A DNA stretch of 64,000 bases from Gillisella vitis (GCF_001541345.2 NZ_LMVL02000005.1:124001-188000), one strand, 5' to 3'; shown: positions 19,164-28,943, numbered from the stretch's first letter. The notes: a model not told the origin generated them from the sequence alone. Translations and numbers: made by a program.

Positions 19164-19952
19164 GTGAATAGCCGCAACCCGCCGCGCCATGTGATCATAA
19201 CCGGCGGATCGAGCGGGATCGGGCTGGCTTTGGCGAGGGCCTATCTGCTGGCGGGGTCAAAGGTCAGTCTTGTTGCCCGCTCGCTGGCGCGGCTTGAGAC
19301 GGCCCGTGACAGCCTGCCACAACCCTGTTTTTCACATATCGGACTTCATGCTGCTGATGTAACGGATTATCCGGCTCTGTCGGCTGCCTTATTGGCGGCT
19401 GAGGATAGTTTCGGACCCTGTGATCTGCTGATCACCTGCGCCGGTATCGTGCATCCAGCCAGCATGGCTGCCATGGACATCGCAGATGCGCGCCAGCAGC
19501 TCGACATCAATGTTATGGGCACGATCCATGCCGTCAAAGCCTTGTGGGCGGGGATGAGCGCACGCGGCGGCACTATGCTGTTGGTTTCCTCCGGGGCCGC
19601 CTTCATTGGTCTGCATGGCTATGGTCCCTATTGCGCCTCCAAGGCGGCGCTGGTGGGGCTTGCCGATTCACTGCGCATGGAAGCGGTTGGTACCAAACTG
19701 ACGGTGGCGATCTGTTTTCCACCCGATACCGATACGCCGCAACTGGCCGCAGAATTGCCCATGCGCTCGCCCCAGGCACAGCGCGTGATGGGAACGGTTA
19801 AGCCCTGGAATGCGGATGCAGTGGCGGCACGCATCGTTCGCCAGCTGCAAAAAGGCCGCCGGGAGATTTTCTTCGGAATGACGCTCCTGCTGCTCGCCCG
19901 CTTTGGGTCTCTGGTGCGTCCGGTTTTATATTGGTGGTATAGCCGCCGTTGA
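19164..19952 (+). CDS. Short-chain reductase resembling 3-ketodihydrosphingosine reductase
   Basis: A 262-residue SDR starting at a GTG 11 bases after the oxoamine synthase stop, with AAGGA upstream, so the two are co-transcribed. The cofactor motif TGGSSGIG is at 14-21 and the catalytic YCASK follows the GAAFIGLHGY strand. The segment CFPPDTDTPQL matches the PPDTDTP signature of eukaryotic KDSR/Tsc10 enzymes, which reduce 3-ketosphinganine to sphinganine. The C-terminus (FFGMTLLLLARFG to YWWYSRR) is hydrophobic and aromatic, suggesting membrane association, again as in KDSR. Predicted role: NADPH-dependent reduction of the 2-amino-3-ketone made by the preceding enzyme. Confidence 0.9.
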   Translation: MNSRNPPRHVIITGGSSGIGLALARAYLLAGSKVSLVARSLARLETARDSLPQPCFSHIGLHAADVTDYPALSAALLAAEDSFGPCDLLITCAGIVHPASMAAMDIADARQQLDINVMGTIHAVKALWAGMSARGGTMLLVSSGAAFIGLHGYGPYCASKAALVGLADSLRMEAVGTKLTVAICFPPDTDTPQLAAELPMRSPQAQRVMGTVKPWNADAVAARIVRQLQKGRREIFFGMTLLLLARFGSLVRPVLYWWYSRR

Positions 19953-19968
19953 CGGCGCGCGTGCGACT

Positions 19969-20568
19969 TTACAGCGCGCCAATCTCGTCCTTGAGCACCT
20001 GAACTCGTCCAGCACTCACGTCACTGAGCATGCCGAGGGTTGCTTCCAACCTTTCCTCCGGGATGGCGAGGATCAGTTCGGCACCGGTATCGGTAAAACT
20101 TTCCTGGATCACAAGCAGATCCGTAATCGTGGTCAGTCGGGCCTTGACCAGTGCCAGATCGGAAAAGCCGACGCGGATGGTTTTTGTCGCCCGTAGGATG
20201 ATTTCCACCTTTTCGGCTTGCCGCAGGCAGTGCGCCGCCGTGCCGCCATAGGCTCGGATCAGGCCGCCACTGCCCAGAAGAATGCCACCGAACCAGCGGG
20301 TAACGATGACCAGCACGCCATCCAGCGACTGGCCGTCGATGGCTTGCAGGATCGGTTTTCCGGCAGTGCCGGAGGGTTCGCCATCATCGTTGAAGCGATA
20401 GGTCTGCCCCAGCCGCCATGCCCAGCAATTGTGGTTGGCGCTAGCATCGGATTGTCCCTCCAGAAGAGGACGAATGTCATTTTCATAGGAGATCGGAAAA
20501 GCGGTGGCGCGGAACCGGCTCTTCTTGATCTCCTGTTCATAGCTGTGTAGGCCGGGAAGGGTAAACAT
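19969..20568 (-). CDS. YigZ/IMPACT family protein
   Basis: A 199-residue member of the UPF0029 family. The N-terminal domain carries KSRFRATAFPI, NHNCWAWR, the DDGEPSGTAGKPIL motif and the VTRWFGGILLGSGGLIRAY motif, followed by a small ferredoxin-like domain. The bacterial family (YigZ) has a conserved structure but no settled biochemical role; its eukaryotic relative IMPACT regulates Gcn2. It converges on the SDR gene with only 16 bp between stops. Confidence 0.9.
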   Translation of the reverse strand: MFTLPGLHSYEQEIKKSRFRATAFPISYENDIRPLLEGQSDASANHNCWAWRLGQTYRFNDDGEPSGTAGKPILQAIDGQSLDGVLVIVTRWFGGILLGSGGLIRAYGGTAAHCLRQAEKVEIILRATKTIRVGFSDLALVKARLTTITDLLVIQESFTDTGAELILAIPEERLEATLGMLSDVSAGRVQVLKDEIGAL

Positions 20569-20867
20569 CGCCTTTTGTGACGTGATTTGAGTCGCAAGAA
20601 AAGACCGATGCTTGCCGCGACAGCGGCTAATCAGAAAAAAGGAGACGATCCAGTCCCACGCAAGCGACGGCTTTTAGGTTCCTTCGGGAGAGCCTGGAGA
20701 TCCGGCTCGGGTTTTGGGCTTTGATCCGGCAGTTTGACTGCCTGTCATGGCTGACCCGGTCGAACTCCGCAGAAAATGACAGTGTTGCGGCGTCTTTTCG
20801 CGTCATGATGACGTTGGTCGCCGCCAACGGAAAGCCGGGATGATCCCGGGGAAACAGGATAAGGCCT
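20569..20867. other. 299-bp region upstream of the small gene, no gene seen
   Basis: No convincing reading frame on either strand. The stretch is GC-rich with several short hairpins, including CCGGGA-TGA-TCCCGG at 20835-20849 just before the ribosome-binding site of the small gene at 20868. It could hold the yigZ promoter and a structured leader. Confidence 0.4.
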
Positions 20868-21032
20868 ATGTCTGACGATTTTGAACCGGAAGCGACCATC
20901 GAAACCTCCAATCTGGCGGCTCTGGTTCTGAGCCAGGAAATCGATTCGCTCACCGATGTCCTCGTCAAGGCCCTTTACGAAGTCTACCGCATTCTCGATG
21001 ACAGCCATCAACAGCCCGGCACCGTGCACTAA
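20868..21032 (+). CDS. Conserved-looking small protein of unknown function (54 aa)
   Basis: ATG at 20868 preceded by GGATAAGG, ending at TAA 21030-21032. The product starts MSDDFEPEATIETSNLAALV and is acidic and leucine-rich, with a predicted amphipathic helix (VLSQEIDSLTDVLVKALYEVY). Third positions are mostly G or C, as expected of a real gene here. It has no membrane segment, cysteine or known motif. It lies 27 bp from the convergent putR stop. I do not recognise the family; a small cytosolic regulatory or adaptor protein is possible but not shown. Confidence 0.6.
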   Translation: MSDDFEPEATIETSNLAALVLSQEIDSLTDVLVKALYEVYRILDDSHQQPGTVH

Positions 21033-21059
21033 CAGGCAAGGTCGGCAAGACAAAACCGT

Positions 21060-21530
21060 TTACCGCCCATATTCCTTGACCGCCTGCATGACGACGAAGG
21101 TCGATGTGCTCGCCACATGCGGCAGGCTGGAGATTTTCTCACCCAGAACCTGCCGATAGCGACGGATATCGCCGGTGCGCACCTTCAGCAGATAGTCGAA
21201 GGCGCCGGCGATCATATGGCACTCCTCCACTTCCCGGATCTTGCGGACCGCCGCGTTGAATTCCGTCAGTGCCGTTTCACGGGTGTCGGACAGCTTCACC
21301 TCGGCGAAGGCGATGTGGTCCAGGCCGAATTTGCGGGCATCCAGCACGGCGCGGAAGCCGAGAATATAGCCTTCGTCCATCAGCCGTTTCAGTCGCACCT
21401 GGCAGGGTGTTTTCGAAAGCCCAACCCGCTCGGACAAGTCGGTAATCGACATCCGGCCATCCTGCGACAGGGCCTCGACAATTTTCACATCGAATTGGTC
21501 GATCCCACTGTCTGATTCCATTTTGGTCAT
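21060..21530 (-). CDS. putR: Lrp/AsnC-family transcriptional regulator, probable proline-responsive activator
   Basis: A 156-residue Lrp-type protein. An N-terminal helix-turn-helix (ITDLSERVGLSKTPCQVRLKRL) is followed by an effector-binding RAM domain (GAFDYLLKVRTGD). It is divergent from putA, and in Agrobacterium and Rhodobacter PutR activates putA in response to proline. The frame has two adjacent ATGs (21533 and 21530); the second is better spaced from AGGAG. Confidence 0.9.
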   Translation of the reverse strand: MTKMESDSGIDQFDVKIVEALSQDGRMSITDLSERVGLSKTPCQVRLKRLMDEGYILGFRAVLDARKFGLDHIAFAEVKLSDTRETALTEFNAAVRKIREVEECHMIAGAFDYLLKVRTGDIRRYRQVLGEKISSLPHVASTSTFVVMQAVKEYGR

Positions 21531-21533
21531 CAT

Positions 21534-21663
21534 ATCTCCTGAAAAACAGCGATTTTTTAGAGAATTTACCTAGATTGTCCATTAATTCAAGTTCGCTGAT
21601 TTTACTGGCCCCATGGTATGATCCGGTCATTGCAAAAATCTTCATCGATCCAGGATAACAGTG
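21534..21663. promoter_or_regulatory. putR/putA divergent promoter region
   Basis: A 130-bp AT-rich spacer between the divergent genes, containing the putR AGGAG (minus) and the putA AGGA at 21652-21655 (plus). An Lrp-type operator is expected here, but I could not delimit one by eye. Confidence 0.5.
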
Positions 21664-24600
21664 ATGAACCAGACCGTTTCCGTCGCATCGCAGGCCGTTT
21701 CATCCTCTCCAGATCCAATCTTTGCCGCTTTCGCGCCGCCCTTGAGTCAGCCAAGCCCTCTGCGCCAGGCGATCACGGCTGCCTATCGCCGGCCAGAGCC
21801 GGAATGCCTGTCACCGCTGCTGGAGGCCGCCCGCTTGCCGGATGCGATGCGCCGGGCCGTCGAGGATACCGCCCGCACATTGATCGAAGCCTTGCGCGCC
21901 AAGCACAGGGGCAGCGGCGTCGAGGGGCTGGTGCATGAATATTCGCTGTCCAGCCAGGAGGGTGTGGCACTGATGTGCCTCGCCGAAGCGCTGCTGCGCA
22001 TTCCCGACCACGCCACCCGCGATGCGCTGATCCGCGATAAGATTGCCGAGGGCGATTGGAAAGCCCATCTCGGCGGCGGCCGGTCGCTGTTCGTCAATGC
22101 CGCCACCTGGGGACTGGTGGTGACCGGCAAGCTGACCTCGACCGTTAATGATCGCGGCCTGTCCGCGGCCCTGACCCGGCTGATTGCCCGGTGCGGCGAG
22201 CCGGTCATACGCCGGGGCGTCGATATGGCCATGCGGATGATGGGGGAGCAATTCGTCACCGGCGAAACCATCGAGGAGGCGCTGAAACGCGCCCGTCCGC
22301 TGGAAGCCAGGGGCTTTCGCTATTCCTACGACATGCTGGGCGAGGCGGCGACCACGGCTGGCGATGCGGCGCGGTATTTTCGGGATTATCAGCAGGCCAT
22401 CCATGCCATCGGCAAGGCCTCGGCGGGGCGCGGCATTTATGATGGTCCCGGCATTTCCATCAAGTTGTCAGCCCTGCATCCGCGCTACAGCCGCGTCAAG
22501 GCTGAGCGGGTGATGGGTGAATTGCTGCCGCAGGTCAAGGCGCTGGCGCTGCTGGCCAAGCAATATGACATTGGCCTCAATATCGATGCCGAAGAGGCCG
22601 ACCGGCTGGAACTCTCGCTGGATCTGCTGGAAGACCTGTGCCTCGATCCGGCTTTGTCGGGCTGGAACGGCATGGGGTTCGTGGTGCAGGCCTATGGCAA
22701 GCGCTGCCCCTTCGTGCTGGACTTCATCATCGATCTTGCTCGCCGTGCTGAGCGCCGGATCATGGTGCGGCTGGTCAAGGGGGCCTATTGGGATGCCGAG
22801 ATCAAGCGGGCGCAGGTCGATGGACTGGAGGATTTTCCGGTCTATACCCGCAAGGTTCACACCGATGTTTCCTATATCGCCTGCGCCAAAAAGCTGCTGG
22901 CGGCGCGGGATGTAATCTTTCCGCAATTTGCCACCCACAATGCGCAGACGCTGGCGGCAATCTATCATCTGGCCGGTCCGGATTTCAAAACCGGTTCCTA
23001 CGAGTTTCAGTGCCTGCATGGCATGGGAGAGCCGCTCTACGACGAAGTCGTGGGCAAAGCGAAGCTGGATCGCCCATGCCGGATTTACGCGCCTGTGGGC
23101 ACGCATGAGACGCTGCTGGCCTATCTGGTGCGTCGCCTGCTGGAAAATGGCGCCAACTCCTCCTTCGTCAACCGGATCGCCGATCCCGCCATTTCCGTGG
23201 ATGCGTTGATTGCCGATCCGACCGAAACCGTGCTTGCCATGGTACAGTCGGGTGCAAAGCATGACAGGATTGCTTTGCCCGCCGATCTTTTCGAAGGCCG
23301 CAAAAATTCCGCAGGTCTCGATCTCAGCAATGAAGCTGTCTTGCAGGCGCTTGGCGACACCCTGCGCCAAACCGCTCTCGGGTCTTGGGATGCGGCCCCC
23401 GCTTTGATCGCGGGGACAAGTGCCGGGCCTGTCCGCCCGGTCGTCAATCCCGGCGACCACCGTGATGTGGTCGGCCTTATCAGGGAAGCAACCGAGGAAG
23501 AGGCCCGCCAAGCGGTGGCCGATGCCGCGCTTCATGCAAAGACCTGGGCGCAGACGGTGCCTTTGGAGCGGGCGCGGATGCTGGATGAGGCTGCTGACCT
23601 GATGCAGGCACGCTTGCCGGTGCTACTGGGGCTGATCATGCGCGAGGCGGGCAAATCGGCGGCCAATGCGATTGCCGAGGTGCGCGAGGCCATCGATTTT
23701 CTGCGCTACTATGCCGAGCAGGCGCGTCGCACCCTGGGGCCGGTACATGCGCCGCTGGGGCCGGTTGTCTGCATCAGCCCCTGGAATTTTCCGCTGGCGA
23801 TTTTCACCGGACAGGTGGCGGCAGCACTGGTGGCAGGCAATCCGGTTCTGGCCAAACCCGCCGAGGAAACGCCGCTGATTGCCGCTGAGGCCGTGCGCCT
23901 CCTGCATCAGGCGGGGGTTCCGGGCGCTGCCCTTCAGCTTCTGCCCGGTGACGGGCGGATTGGCGCGGCATTGGTTGCCTCACCAGAGGTGGCGGGCGTG
24001 ATGTTTACCGGCTCCACCGAGGTCGCCAAGCTGATCCAGAGGGAGCTTGCCGGGCGCTTGCTGGCCAATGGCAGGCCGATCCCGCTGATTGCCGAGACCG
24101 GTGGCCAGAACGCGATGATTGTCGATTCCTCGGCGCTTGCCGAACAGGTGGTAGCGGATGTGATTGCGTCTGCCTTCGACAGCGCTGGTCAGCGCTGCTC
24201 GGCGCTCCGGGTTCTGTGCCTTCAGGACGAGGTGGCGGACCGCATTCTTGCCATGCTGAAAGGCGCGCTGCATGAACTGACCTTGGGCCGCACCGACCGG
24301 CTGTCTACCGATATCGGCCCGGTGATTACCGCCGAGGCCAAGGGCGTGATCGAGGCGCATATCGACGACATGCGCGCCAAGGGCAAGGCGGTGGAGCAGA
24401 TCGGTGCGGGCGATAGTGCGCAGCACGGCACCTTTGTTGCGCCGACCATCATCGAGATCGGGGCATTGTCCGATCTTAAGCGGGAAGTGTTTGGGCCGGT
24501 CCTGCATGTGCTGCGCTACCGGCGCAACGATCTTGATCGTCTGATCGACCAGATCAATGCCACCGGCTATGGCCTGACCTTCGGCCTGCATACACGGCTG

Positions 24601-25383
24601 GATGAGACCATTGCCCATGTAACCTCAAGGGTGAAGGCGGGCAATCTCTACATCAACCGCAATGTCATTGGTGCGGTGGTCGGCGTGCAGCCGTTCGGTG
24701 GCCGTGGCCTGTCCGGCACCGGGCCGAAGGCTGGTGGCCCGCTCTATCTGGGCCGCCTGGTTGAAAAGCCGCCGGTGCCGCCGCAGCATAGTTCGGTTCA
24801 TGTCGATCCGGGCCTGCTGGATTTTGCCAAATGGCTTGACGAACAAGGCGAAACGGCAGCGGCGGAGACAGCGCGCAGCCTCGGCAGCCTTTCGGCGGTC
24901 GGTTTGGTCCAGGATCTGCCAGGGCCGGTCGGCGAGCGCAATCTTTATGCGTTGCATCCGCGCGGCACTATTTTGCTGCTGCCCCGCACCAGCCAAGGGC
25001 TTTACCGGCAAGTGGCCAGCGCTCTGGCGACAGGCAACAGCATGGTCGTCGATACAAGCGCGGGCGTTCATGATGGGCTTGCGAGCCTGCCGGATGGGAT
25101 GCTTGCCCGTATCCGCTTTGTCGCAAGGTCAGACTGGGCTGAGGCTGGTCCGTTCGCAGGTGCATTGCTGGAAGGGGAGGGTGAGCAGATCATCGAGCAG
25201 GTAAAAGCAATCGCTGCGCTGCCTGGCCCGCTGGTCCTGACCCAGGCGACTTCAAGTGGTAAGCTGGCTAAGAAATCTGGTGTTGATGATGCCTATTGTC
25301 TGAACTGGCTGGTCGAGGAGGTTTCGGTGTCCACCAATACGGCTGCCGCCGGAGGCAATGCCAGCCTGATGGCAATCGGCTGA
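21664..25383 (+). CDS. putA: Bifunctional proline dehydrogenase / L-glutamate gamma-semialdehyde dehydrogenase
   Basis: A 1239-residue two-step proline catabolic enzyme. The FAD-dependent proline dehydrogenase barrel occupies about 130-480 ([32 protein letters not shown]). The NAD-dependent P5C dehydrogenase occupies about 570-1040, with Glu811 in AETGGQN and nucleophile Cys845 in [10 protein letters not shown]-terminal domain of about 200 residues follows, typical of long PutAs. No ribbon-helix-helix domain is present at the N-terminus, so it is not an autorepressor; control falls to the divergent putR. The ATG at 21664 is preferred to the adjacent GTG at 21661. Confidence 0.96.
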   Translation: MNQTVSVASQAVSSSPDPIFAAFAPPLSQPSPLRQAITAAYRRPEPECLSPLLEAARLPDAMRRAVEDTARTLIEALRAKHRGSGVEGLVHEYSLSSQEGVALMCLAEALLRIPDHATRDALIRDKIAEGDWKAHLGGGRSLFVNAATWGLVVTGKLTSTVNDRGLSAALTRLIARCGEPVIRRGVDMAMRMMGEQFVTGETIEEALKRARPLEARGFRYSYDMLGEAATTAGDAARYFRDYQQAIHAIGKASAGRGIYDGPGISIKLSALHPRYSRVKAERVMGELLPQVKALALLAKQYDIGLNIDAEEADRLELSLDLLEDLCLDPALSGWNGMGFVVQAYGKRCPFVLDFIIDLARRAERRIMVRLVKGAYWDAEIKRAQVDGLEDFPVYTRKVHTDVSYIACAKKLLAARDVIFPQFATHNAQTLAAIYHLAGPDFKTGSYEFQCLHGMGEPLYDEVVGKAKLDRPCRIYAPVGTHETLLAYLVRRLLENGANSSFVNRIADPAISVDALIADPTETVLAMVQSGAKHDRIALPADLFEGRKNSAGLDLSNEAVLQALGDTLRQTALGSWDAAPALIAGTSAGPVRPVVNPGDHRDVVGLIREATEEEARQAVADAALHAKTWAQTVPLERARMLDEAADLMQARLPVLLGLIMREAGKSAANAIAEVREAIDFLRYYAEQARRTLGPVHAPLGPVVCISPWNFPLAIFTGQVAAALVAGNPVLAKPAEETPLIAAEAVRLLHQAGVPGAALQLLPGDGRIGAALVASPEVAGVMFTGSTEVAKLIQRELAGRLLANGRPIPLIAETGGQNAMIVDSSALAEQVVADVIASAFDSAGQRCSALRVLCLQDEVADRILAMLKGALHELTLGRTDRLSTDIGPVITAEAKGVIEAHIDDMRAKGKAVEQIGAGDSAQHGTFVAPTIIEIGALSDLKREVFGPVLHVLRYRRNDLDRLIDQINATGYGLTFGLHTRLDETIAHVTSRVKAGNLYINRNVIGAVVGVQPFGGRGLSGTGPKAGGPLYLGRLVEKPPVPPQHSSVHVDPGLLDFAKWLDEQGETAAAETARSLGSLSAVGLVQDLPGPVGERNLYALHPRGTILLLPRTSQGLYRQVASALATGNSMVVDTSAGVHDGLASLPDGMLARIRFVARSDWAEAGPFAGALLEGEGEQIIEQVKAIAALPGPLVLTQATSSGKLAKKSGVDDAYCLNWLVEEVSVSTNTAAAGGNASLMAIG

Positions 25384-25448
25384 GGGTTCCTCTTGCTTTT
25401 AACCTGTCCTTTGCCCAAAAAGCCTGACATTCGAAAGCAAGGGACGGC

Positions 25449-26669
25449 ATGACAGACAAGACGGTTGCGATCATCGGTGGGGGGCCAGCGGGCCTGATGG
25501 CGGCGGATTGTCTGTCGCGGGCCGGTTTGACCGTAACGATCTATGAAGCAATGCCGACTCTGGCCCGGAAATTTCTTCTGGCGGGCAAATCCGGGCTGAA
25601 TATCACCCATTCCGAAGAGTATGCGCGGTTTTCGACCCGCTTCGGGGAGGCAGGAAGCCATTTAAAGGCAGCCCTCGATGATTTTACGCCGGATGATGTG
25701 CGCGCCTGGGCAGCAGATCTTGGAACCGAGACCTTCATCGGCTCCTCAGGTCGGGTCTTTCCAAAGGCGATGAAGGCCTCACCACTGCTTCGGGCCTGGA
25801 TCAAGGCATTGCAGGATCGGGGCGTGATGATCCGCACCCGGCATCGCTGGACTGGCTTTTCGGAAAATGGCTATCGTTTTACAACGCCGGATGGCGATGT
25901 CACTGTTATGGCAGATGCCGTGATTTTGGCATTGGGTGGGGCGAGTTGGCCGCGTTTGGGCTCGGATGCTGCCTGGGTGCCGTGGCTGCGGGACATCGGC
26001 GTTGCGGCCACGGATTTCAAGCCTGCCAATTGCGGCTTCGACGTTACCTGGAGCGATATGTTCCGTGATCGGTTCGCCGGCGAACCGGTTAAATCGGTTG
26101 TCGCCACATCGGCTGCCGGCGAGATTCAGGGCGAATTCGTCATTTCCCGGCATGGTATCGAGGGCAGCCTGGTCTATGCCCATGCGGCGGCCCTGCGCGA
26201 TGATCTTCACCATCATGGCAAAGCGGAATTTCTGCTTGATCTTACACCCGGCAAACGGCTTGAAAAACTGGTGGACGATCTTGCCCGCCAGCCCATAAAG
26301 GCCAGTTTCTCGACCAGACTCCGTAAGGCGACCTCTTTGGAGGGCGTCAAGGCAGCGCTCTTGCGGGAGATTGTTCCCGACATTGCCAGCCGTGATGCCG
26401 CGTCGCTGGCTGGTCTCATCAAGGCTTTGCCGGTGCCGCTGCTGCGACCACGACCGCTGGCGGAAGCGATTTCCTCGGCGGGTGGCGTAGACTGGACCGG
26501 GATCGACAGCAGTTACATGCTGGTGGACCGGTCTGGCCTGTTCGTCGCGGGCGAAATGCTGGACTGGGAAGCGCCAACTGGCGGCTATTTGCTGACCGCC
26601 TGTCTTGCCACCGGGCGGGCGGCGGCGGTTGGCGTGATTCGCTGGCTCACCGATGATGCAGATGCTTGA
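25449..26669 (+). CDS. HI0933/BaiN-family FAD-dependent oxidoreductase
   Basis: A 406-residue flavoprotein. The dinucleotide-binding motif GGGPAGLMA is at 10-18, followed by the family segments KFLLAGKSGLNITHSE and ALGGASWPRLGSD. The C-terminal FVAGEMLDWEAPTGGYLL loop closes the FAD site. The TIGR03862-type family has no settled substrate. It follows putA by 65 bp on the same strand and may be read through from it. Confidence 0.88.
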   Translation: MTDKTVAIIGGGPAGLMAADCLSRAGLTVTIYEAMPTLARKFLLAGKSGLNITHSEEYARFSTRFGEAGSHLKAALDDFTPDDVRAWAADLGTETFIGSSGRVFPKAMKASPLLRAWIKALQDRGVMIRTRHRWTGFSENGYRFTTPDGDVTVMADAVILALGGASWPRLGSDAAWVPWLRDIGVAATDFKPANCGFDVTWSDMFRDRFAGEPVKSVVATSAAGEIQGEFVISRHGIEGSLVYAHAAALRDDLHHHGKAEFLLDLTPGKRLEKLVDDLARQPIKASFSTRLRKATSLEGVKAALLREIVPDIASRDAASLAGLIKALPVPLLRPRPLAEAISSAGGVDWTGIDSSYMLVDRSGLFVAGEMLDWEAPTGGYLLTACLATGRAAAVGVIRWLTDDADA

Positions 26670-27086
26670 TTCAAAATATTGGAATGCCACAATTGTCGGG
26701 CTGATCCTGTCTGTTTCGGGAACATAAGCTCCGTTCGCGTCAGGAAGTTTTTTACGTCCATTGGTTGTTTTTCGTCAGAAAAATATTGGATGAATCAACA
26801 AAAACAACACGTTATTAAACCCCAAAATCCTATGGCTTATTAGAGCTATCAATTAAATATAGTTGTGGCCTAACAGTGTTAGTTCTATCTTAACTTACTA
26901 ACGTGAGAATTCGGTTCAGAAATCTGGAAATATCTATGGCTTTGCCACAATGTTCCGGAAATCGCTCCCCGCATGATGCGGAACGGCCCCAAAAAATTCA
27001 CAGATATTAACAGTGCTTGAGATGGTTTGTCACATCGCATGGGAACATGCGCATGTCACCGTGCCTGTCCAAGCCGTCATGGCGGA
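26670..27086. promoter_or_regulatory. AT-rich upstream region of the chemosensory operon
   Basis: A 417-bp region with no credible gene, markedly richer in A and T than its flanks (about 26750-26920). It holds a 13-bp palindrome CTAACA-G-TGTTAG at 26870-26882. It is the only sizeable non-coding gap before an operon of eleven tightly packed genes and must contain its main promoter. Confidence 0.6.
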
Positions 27087-28247
27087 ATGGAGCTTCCCTT
27101 GCATGCCGTTGTGATAGACGACAGCCGATCCACATTGCTGGCACTGCGTCTGGAACTCCTGGAAATTACGGGTCTGGAGGTGGAAACCTTCGCCGATCCA
27201 GAGGAAGCCATTCGCGTTTGTGAGACCCGGCAATTCGATCTGGTGCTGGTGGATTACAACATGCCAAAGCGCTCGGGTATCGAGGTGATTACCGCTTTAC
27301 GTGCCATGCCGAACTATGAGCTGGTGCCTATTTTGATGATCACTTCGGAAACTGAAACAGCGGTCTGCTTGAATGCGCTGGAGGCGGGAGCGACGGATTT
27401 TCTGCGGAAATCCGCCGATCCTGTCGAGTTGAAGGCCCGTGCGCGGAACCTTTTGAGCCTGCGGCGTGCCCAGGTGGAACTGTCGTTGCGGGCTGATGGT
27501 CTTGCTGCTGCCGTGACGGCCAAATCCGCAGCCTTGGTTGCCAGCGAAGAGGAACTGATCTGGCGTCTGGCCCGAGCCATGGAATATCGCGACGGGGAAA
27601 CCGGCGATCATGTCTCGCGTGTGGCGCAGATTTCCAGGCTGCTGGCGCAGGACCTTGGGCTCGACGAGGACCGGCAGCGCAAGATCTATCTGGCGGCCCC
27701 ACTGCATGATGTTGGCAAAATCGGCATTCCCGATGGCGTCCTGTCCAAGCCCGGTCGGTTGACCGACAGCGAGCGGGACATGATGCGCAGGCATGTCGAT
27801 ATCGGCGTCAAGATTCTGGAGAACGGGACCTCCGATCTGTTGCGGGTCGCCGAGCGGATCGCTGGCGGGCATCACGAGAAATGGGATGGAACGGGCTATC
27901 CCAAGGGCTTGTCTGGACGGGAAATTCCGCTGGAAGCGCGCATCGTCGCGCTCGCGGACGTGTTCGACGCTTTATGCTCGCCCCGTGCTTACAAGCCAGC
28001 CTGGTCGCTGCAAGACGCGCTGGATCACATCAGGCGCGAAAAGGGTCGTCATTTCGATCCGGCCTGCGTCGAGGCTTTTGAGCGGCAATGGTCGAAGATC
28101 GCCTCTGTCATGGGGGCGGACGAGACAGACATGAGGATCCACATGGACGGAGCACCGTCGCTGGATACTGCCTATCCTGAAAATGCCCTTCGCCTCCAGA
28201 AGCAGACGAAATACCGATCAACACGCCAGCCAGCAGGACGGGAATGA
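27087..28247 (+). CDS. Response regulator with HD-GYP c-di-GMP phosphodiesterase domain
   Basis: A 386-residue protein. The N-terminal receiver domain (about 6-122) has acidic Asp11/Asp12 and phospho-acceptor Asp56 in VDYNMP. A helical linker leads to an HD-GYP domain (about 155-350) with His207-Asp208 (LHDVGKIG) and the full HHEKWDGTGYP motif at 262-272, so an active c-di-GMP hydrolase is expected. It opens the chemosensory operon and overlaps the STAS gene by 4 bp. It is a likely phosphorylation target of the CheA encoded downstream. The start at 27087 is chosen because the receiver fold begins there; an upstream in-frame ATG at 27027 adds 20 unrelated residues. Confidence 0.92.
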   Translation: MELPLHAVVIDDSRSTLLALRLELLEITGLEVETFADPEEAIRVCETRQFDLVLVDYNMPKRSGIEVITALRAMPNYELVPILMITSETETAVCLNALEAGATDFLRKSADPVELKARARNLLSLRRAQVELSLRADGLAAAVTAKSAALVASEEELIWRLARAMEYRDGETGDHVSRVAQISRLLAQDLGLDEDRQRKIYLAAPLHDVGKIGIPDGVLSKPGRLTDSERDMMRRHVDIGVKILENGTSDLLRVAERIAGGHHEKWDGTGYPKGLSGREIPLEARIVALADVFDALCSPRAYKPAWSLQDALDHIRREKGRHFDPACVEAFERQWSKIASVMGADETDMRIHMDGAPSLDTAYPENALRLQKQTKYRSTRQPAGRE

Positions 28248-28570
28248 CGATGATAACGCAAACATTGCCGCATGAGACCATTGCCTTGCCACAGGCGCTG
28301 ACCATTCGCACTGTGCAGACCACCCGGGATCAGCTTCTGACTGGCCTTTCGGCTGCTCAGGCCGTCGTTATCGATATCCCCGCGGACGCGGAGGTTGACC
28401 TGAGTTTTATTCAATTGATTGAAGCGGCGCGCATGTCTGCGCAAACGAATGGCCAGGACCTGACGCTTCGAAGCGCTGCGGTTGGTGGTGTTCTGTCCAC
28501 GCTGGAGCGCAGCGGCTTCCTGACCGACATGGATCCGTCCGCTCGATTTTTCTGGTTACATGAAAGGTAA
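28244..28570 (+). CDS. STAS-domain protein
   Basis: A 108-residue single-domain protein overlapping the preceding stop (ATGA). The core VVIDIPADAEVDLSFIQLIEAAR matches the anti-sigma-factor antagonist/STAS strand and helix, with Ser54 at the position usually phosphorylated. ALTIRTVQTTRDQL is the first strand and helix. STAS proteins inside chemosensory operons act as switch partners, but no serine kinase of the RsbW type is encoded here, so its partner is unknown. Confidence 0.8.
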   Translation: MTMITQTLPHETIALPQALTIRTVQTTRDQLLTGLSAAQAVVIDIPADAEVDLSFIQLIEAARMSAQTNGQDLTLRSAAVGGVLSTLERSGFLTDMDPSARFFWLHER

Positions 28571-28574
28571 TGCC

Positions 28575-28943
28575 ATGAGTGCCCATATTCTCACCGTTGA
28601 CGATTCCGCCAGCATCCGCATGACAACGAAGATCGCCCTGACCAATGCCGGCTACAAGGTGACTGAAGCCGTCGATGGATTGGATGGTCTGAACAAGGCC
28701 AAGTCATCGCAGTTCGATCTGATCGTTACCGACCTCAACATGCCCAACATGAACGGTTTGGCGATGATCGAGGCTCTGCGACGGTCTCCGGCCCATACCG
28801 GTATCCCGATCATCTTCCTGACAACCGAATCCGACGCCGACATGAAGAACAGGGCTAAGGCCGCTGGTGCGACCGGCTGGATCACCAAGCCGTTCGATGC
28901 CGAACAGCTGGTGAAAATTGCTAGAAAGGTTCTTGGCAAATGA
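28575..28943 (+). CDS. cheY: CheY-type single-domain response regulator
   Basis: A 122-residue receiver with Asp9/Asp10 (VDDSAS), phospho-acceptor Asp53 (VTDLNMPNMNG), the conserved Thr/Ser in FLTTES and the Lys in WITKPFD. AAAGG precedes the ATG at 28575. It overlaps cheA by 4 bp. With no flagellar genes nearby, the output target is not evident. Confidence 0.93.
   Translation: MSAHILTVDDSASIRMTTKIALTNAGYKVTEAVDGLDGLNKAKSSQFDLIVTDLNMPNMNGLAMIEALRRSPAHTGIPIIFLTTESDADMKNRAKAAGATGWITKPFDAEQLVKIARKVLGK

Noticed and set aside
22468-23535. Minus-strand frame of 355 codons inside putA
   Set aside because: The composition is that of an antisense shadow and the overlapping putA sequence has clear catalytic motifs.
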